64,000 nt of DNA, taken from Amaranthus tricolor. Its lineage: Eukaryota > Streptophyta > Magnoliopsida > Caryophyllales > Amaranthaceae. Shown piece after piece: positions 61,601-64,000 of the stretch (positions within the stretch are counted from its first letter, which is position 1; each line of letters begins with the position of its first letter). The notes under the pieces are model-generated. The model searched no databases. It was not told the DNA's origin and worked only from the letters and a program-made list of their open reading frames with translations. A program made the translations under genes and the position numbers. Where the stretch lies: positions 64,501 through 128,500 of the forward strand of contig NC_080063.1 in the NCBI RefSeq assembly GCF_026212465.1. Direction: 5' to 3'.

Positions 61601-64000
61601 GAAAGATGAAGAATGAATAAAGATCAATGATCAAAGAAGAATGAACGATGAAGAATGAACAAGGATTAATGGTCAATTACGAATGAACGATAAAGAATGA
61701 ACAAGGATCAATGATCAATGAAGAATGAACGATGAAGAATGAACAAGCATCAATGATCAATGAAGAATGAACGATGAAGAATGAACAAGGATCAATGCTC
61801 AATATAGAATGAACGATGAAGAATGAACAAGGATCAATGATCAATGAAGAATCAACGATGAAGAATGAACAAGGATCAATGATCAATGAAGAATGAACAA
61901 GGAGTAATGGTCAATGACGAATGAACGATGAAGAATGAACAAGGATCAATGATCAATGACGAATGAATGATGAAGAATGAACAAGGATCAATGATCAATG
62001 AAGAATGAACGATGAAGAATGAACAAGGATCAATGATCAATGAAGAATGAACGATGAAGAATGAACAAGGATCAATGATCGATGAAGAATGAACAAGGAT
62101 CAATGATCAACGAAGAATGAACGATGAAGAATGAACAAGGATCAATGGTCAATGACGACTGAACGATGAAGAATGAACAAAGATCAATGATCAAAGAAGA
62201 ATGAACGATGAAGAATGAACAAGGATCAATGCTCAATATAGAATGAACGATGAAGAATGAACAAGGATCAATGATCAATGAAGAATCAACGATGAAGAAT
62301 GAACAAGGATCAATGATCAATGAAGAATGAACGATGAACAATGAACAAGAATTAATGGTCAATGACGAATGAACGATGAAGAATGAACAAGGATCAATGA
62401 TCAATGAAGAATGAACGATGAAGAATGAACAAGGATCAATGATCAATGAAGAATGAACGATGAAGAATGAACAAGGATCAATGATCAATGACGAATGAAC
62501 GATGAAGAATGAACAAGGATCAATAATCAATGAAAAATGAACGATGAAGAATGAACAAGGATCAATGCTCAATATCGAATGAACGATGAAGAATGAACAA
62601 GGATCAATGATCAATGAAGAATGAACGATGAAGAATAAACAAGGATCAATGATCAATGAAGAATGAACGATGAAGAATGAACAAGGATCAATGGTCAATG
62701 ACGAATGAACGATGAAGAATGAACAAGGATCAATGATCAATGAAGAATTAAAGATGAAGAATGAACAAGGATCAATGCTCAATATCGAATGAACGATGAA
62801 GAATGAACAAGGATCAATGATCAATGAAGAATGAACGATGAAGAATGAACAAGGATTAATGGTCAATGACAAATGAACGATGAAGAATGAACAAGGATCA
62901 ATGCTCAATGAAGAATGAACGATGAAGAATGAACAAGGATCAATGATCAATGAAGAATGAACGATGAAGAATGAACAAGGATCAATGATCTATGAAGAAT
63001 GAACGATGAAGAATGAATAACGATCAATGATCAATGACGAATGAACGATGAAGAATGAACAAGGATCAATGATCAATGAAGAATGAACGATGAAGAATGA
63101 ACAAGGATTAATGGTCAATGACGAATGAACGATGAAGAATGAACAAGGATCAATGATCAATGATCAATGATGAATGAACGATGAAGAATGAACGAGGATC
63201 AATGATCAATGACGAATGAACGATGAAGAATGAACAAGGATCAATGATCAATGAAGAATGAACGATGAAGAATGAACAAGGAGTAATGGTCAATGACGAA
63301 TGAACGATGAAGAATGAACAAGGATCAATGATCGTTGAAGAATGAACAAGGATCAATGATCAATTACGAATGAACGATGAAGAATGAACAAGGATCAATG
63401 ATCAATGAAGAATGAACAAGGAGTAATGGTCAATGACGAATGAACGATGAAGAATGAACAAGGATCAATGATCTATGACGAATGAACGAAGAAAAATGAA
63501 CAAGGATCAATGATCAATGAAGAATGAACGATGAAGAATGAACAAGGATCAATGGTCAATGACGAATGAGCAAGGATCAATGATCGATGAAGAATGAACA
63601 AGGATCAATGATCAATGAAGAATGAACGATGAAGAATGAACAAGGATCAATGATCAATGAAGAATGAACGATGAAGAATAAACAAGGATCAATGGTCAAT
63701 ATCGAATGAACGATGAAGAATGAACAAGGATTAATGGTCAATGACGAATGAACGATGAAGAATGAACAAGGATCAATGATCAATGAAGAATGAACGATGA
63801 AGAATGAACAAGGATCAATGATCAATGAAGAATGAACGATGAAGAATGAACAAGGATCAATGATCAATGACGAATGAACGATGAAGAATGAACAAGGATC
63901 AATAATCAATGAAAAATGAACGATGAAGAATGAACAAGGATCAATGCTCAATATCGAATGAACGATGAAGAATGAACAAGGATCAATGATCAATGAAGAA
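55688..64000. repeat. Satellite block 5, 42-bp unit (about 198 copies)
   Basis: Same family, continuing off the right edge. The first 760 bp belongs to the 7,219-bp-period duplication. About 57570-58805 matches about 60511-61746 at offset 2,941, and about 58859-59800 matches about 62080-63000 at offset 3,221, so the block is a mosaic of overlapping higher-order copies. The longest satellite-only open frame of the window (58851-61214, minus) lies here and reflects a long run without frame-shifting 7- or 14-bp changes. The extra-heptamer unit GATCAATGATCAATGATCAATG occurs near 63150, as it does near 8940 and 23715. No gene is visible. Confidence 0.97.

Overview
This window is eukaryotic repeat DNA, almost certainly from a plant nuclear genome. 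It holds no ordinary host gene that I can support. About 45 kb (roughly 70%) is one satellite family with a 42-bp unit, around 1,070 copies in five blocks. The other 19 kb is LTR-retrotransposon sequence that sits in or was captured by the satellite. The plant assignment rests on the element types: Ty3/gypsy polyproteins with a DGG-type protease motif, and primer-binding sites matching the 3' end of initiator tRNA-Met (TGGTATCAGAGC). Nothing seen identifies the species.

Layout. 1-14746: satellite block 1. 14747-19976: a tandem concatemer of a small non-autonomous, gag-only LTR element (LTR-int-LTR-int-LTR-int-LTR), bounded by a perfect 5-bp target duplication. 19977-36650: satellite block 2, with a ladder of higher-order repeats and a 3,004-bp tandem duplication. 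36651-39712: Ty3/gypsy element 1, cut off inside reverse transcriptase. 39713-43100: satellite block 3. 43101-48468: Ty3/gypsy element 2, copy A, with an open gag-pol frame cut off near the end of integrase. 48469-50319: satellite block 4. 50320-55687: element 2, copy B. 55688-64000: satellite block 5.

The 42-bp unit is six degenerate heptamers (on the + strand GATCAAT, GATCAAT, GAAGAAT, GAACGAT, GAAGAAT, GAACAAG). Many length variants differ by 7 or 14 bp. Because 42 is divisible by 3 and one minus-strand frame has no stop, the satellite generates many long but almost certainly meaningless open frames with a 14-residue period.

All retroelements lie on the minus strand. Both gypsy families keep the 5' LTR, primer site and gag but have lost their 3' ends directly against satellite. 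Their LTR promoters therefore point into satellite with no 3' LTR between. Element 2 lies inside a 7,219-bp-period tandem duplication that includes its satellite flanks, so it now amplifies as part of a satellite higher-order unit. The most informative result is an internal empty site. Satellite at 2548-6311 is a paralogue of the flanks of the concatemer, and the insertion point corresponds exactly to CAATG at 3181-3185. I found no novel protein system; the interest lies in satellite and retroelement evolution. Several long repeats look identical, so assembly collapse or expansion must be considered throughout.
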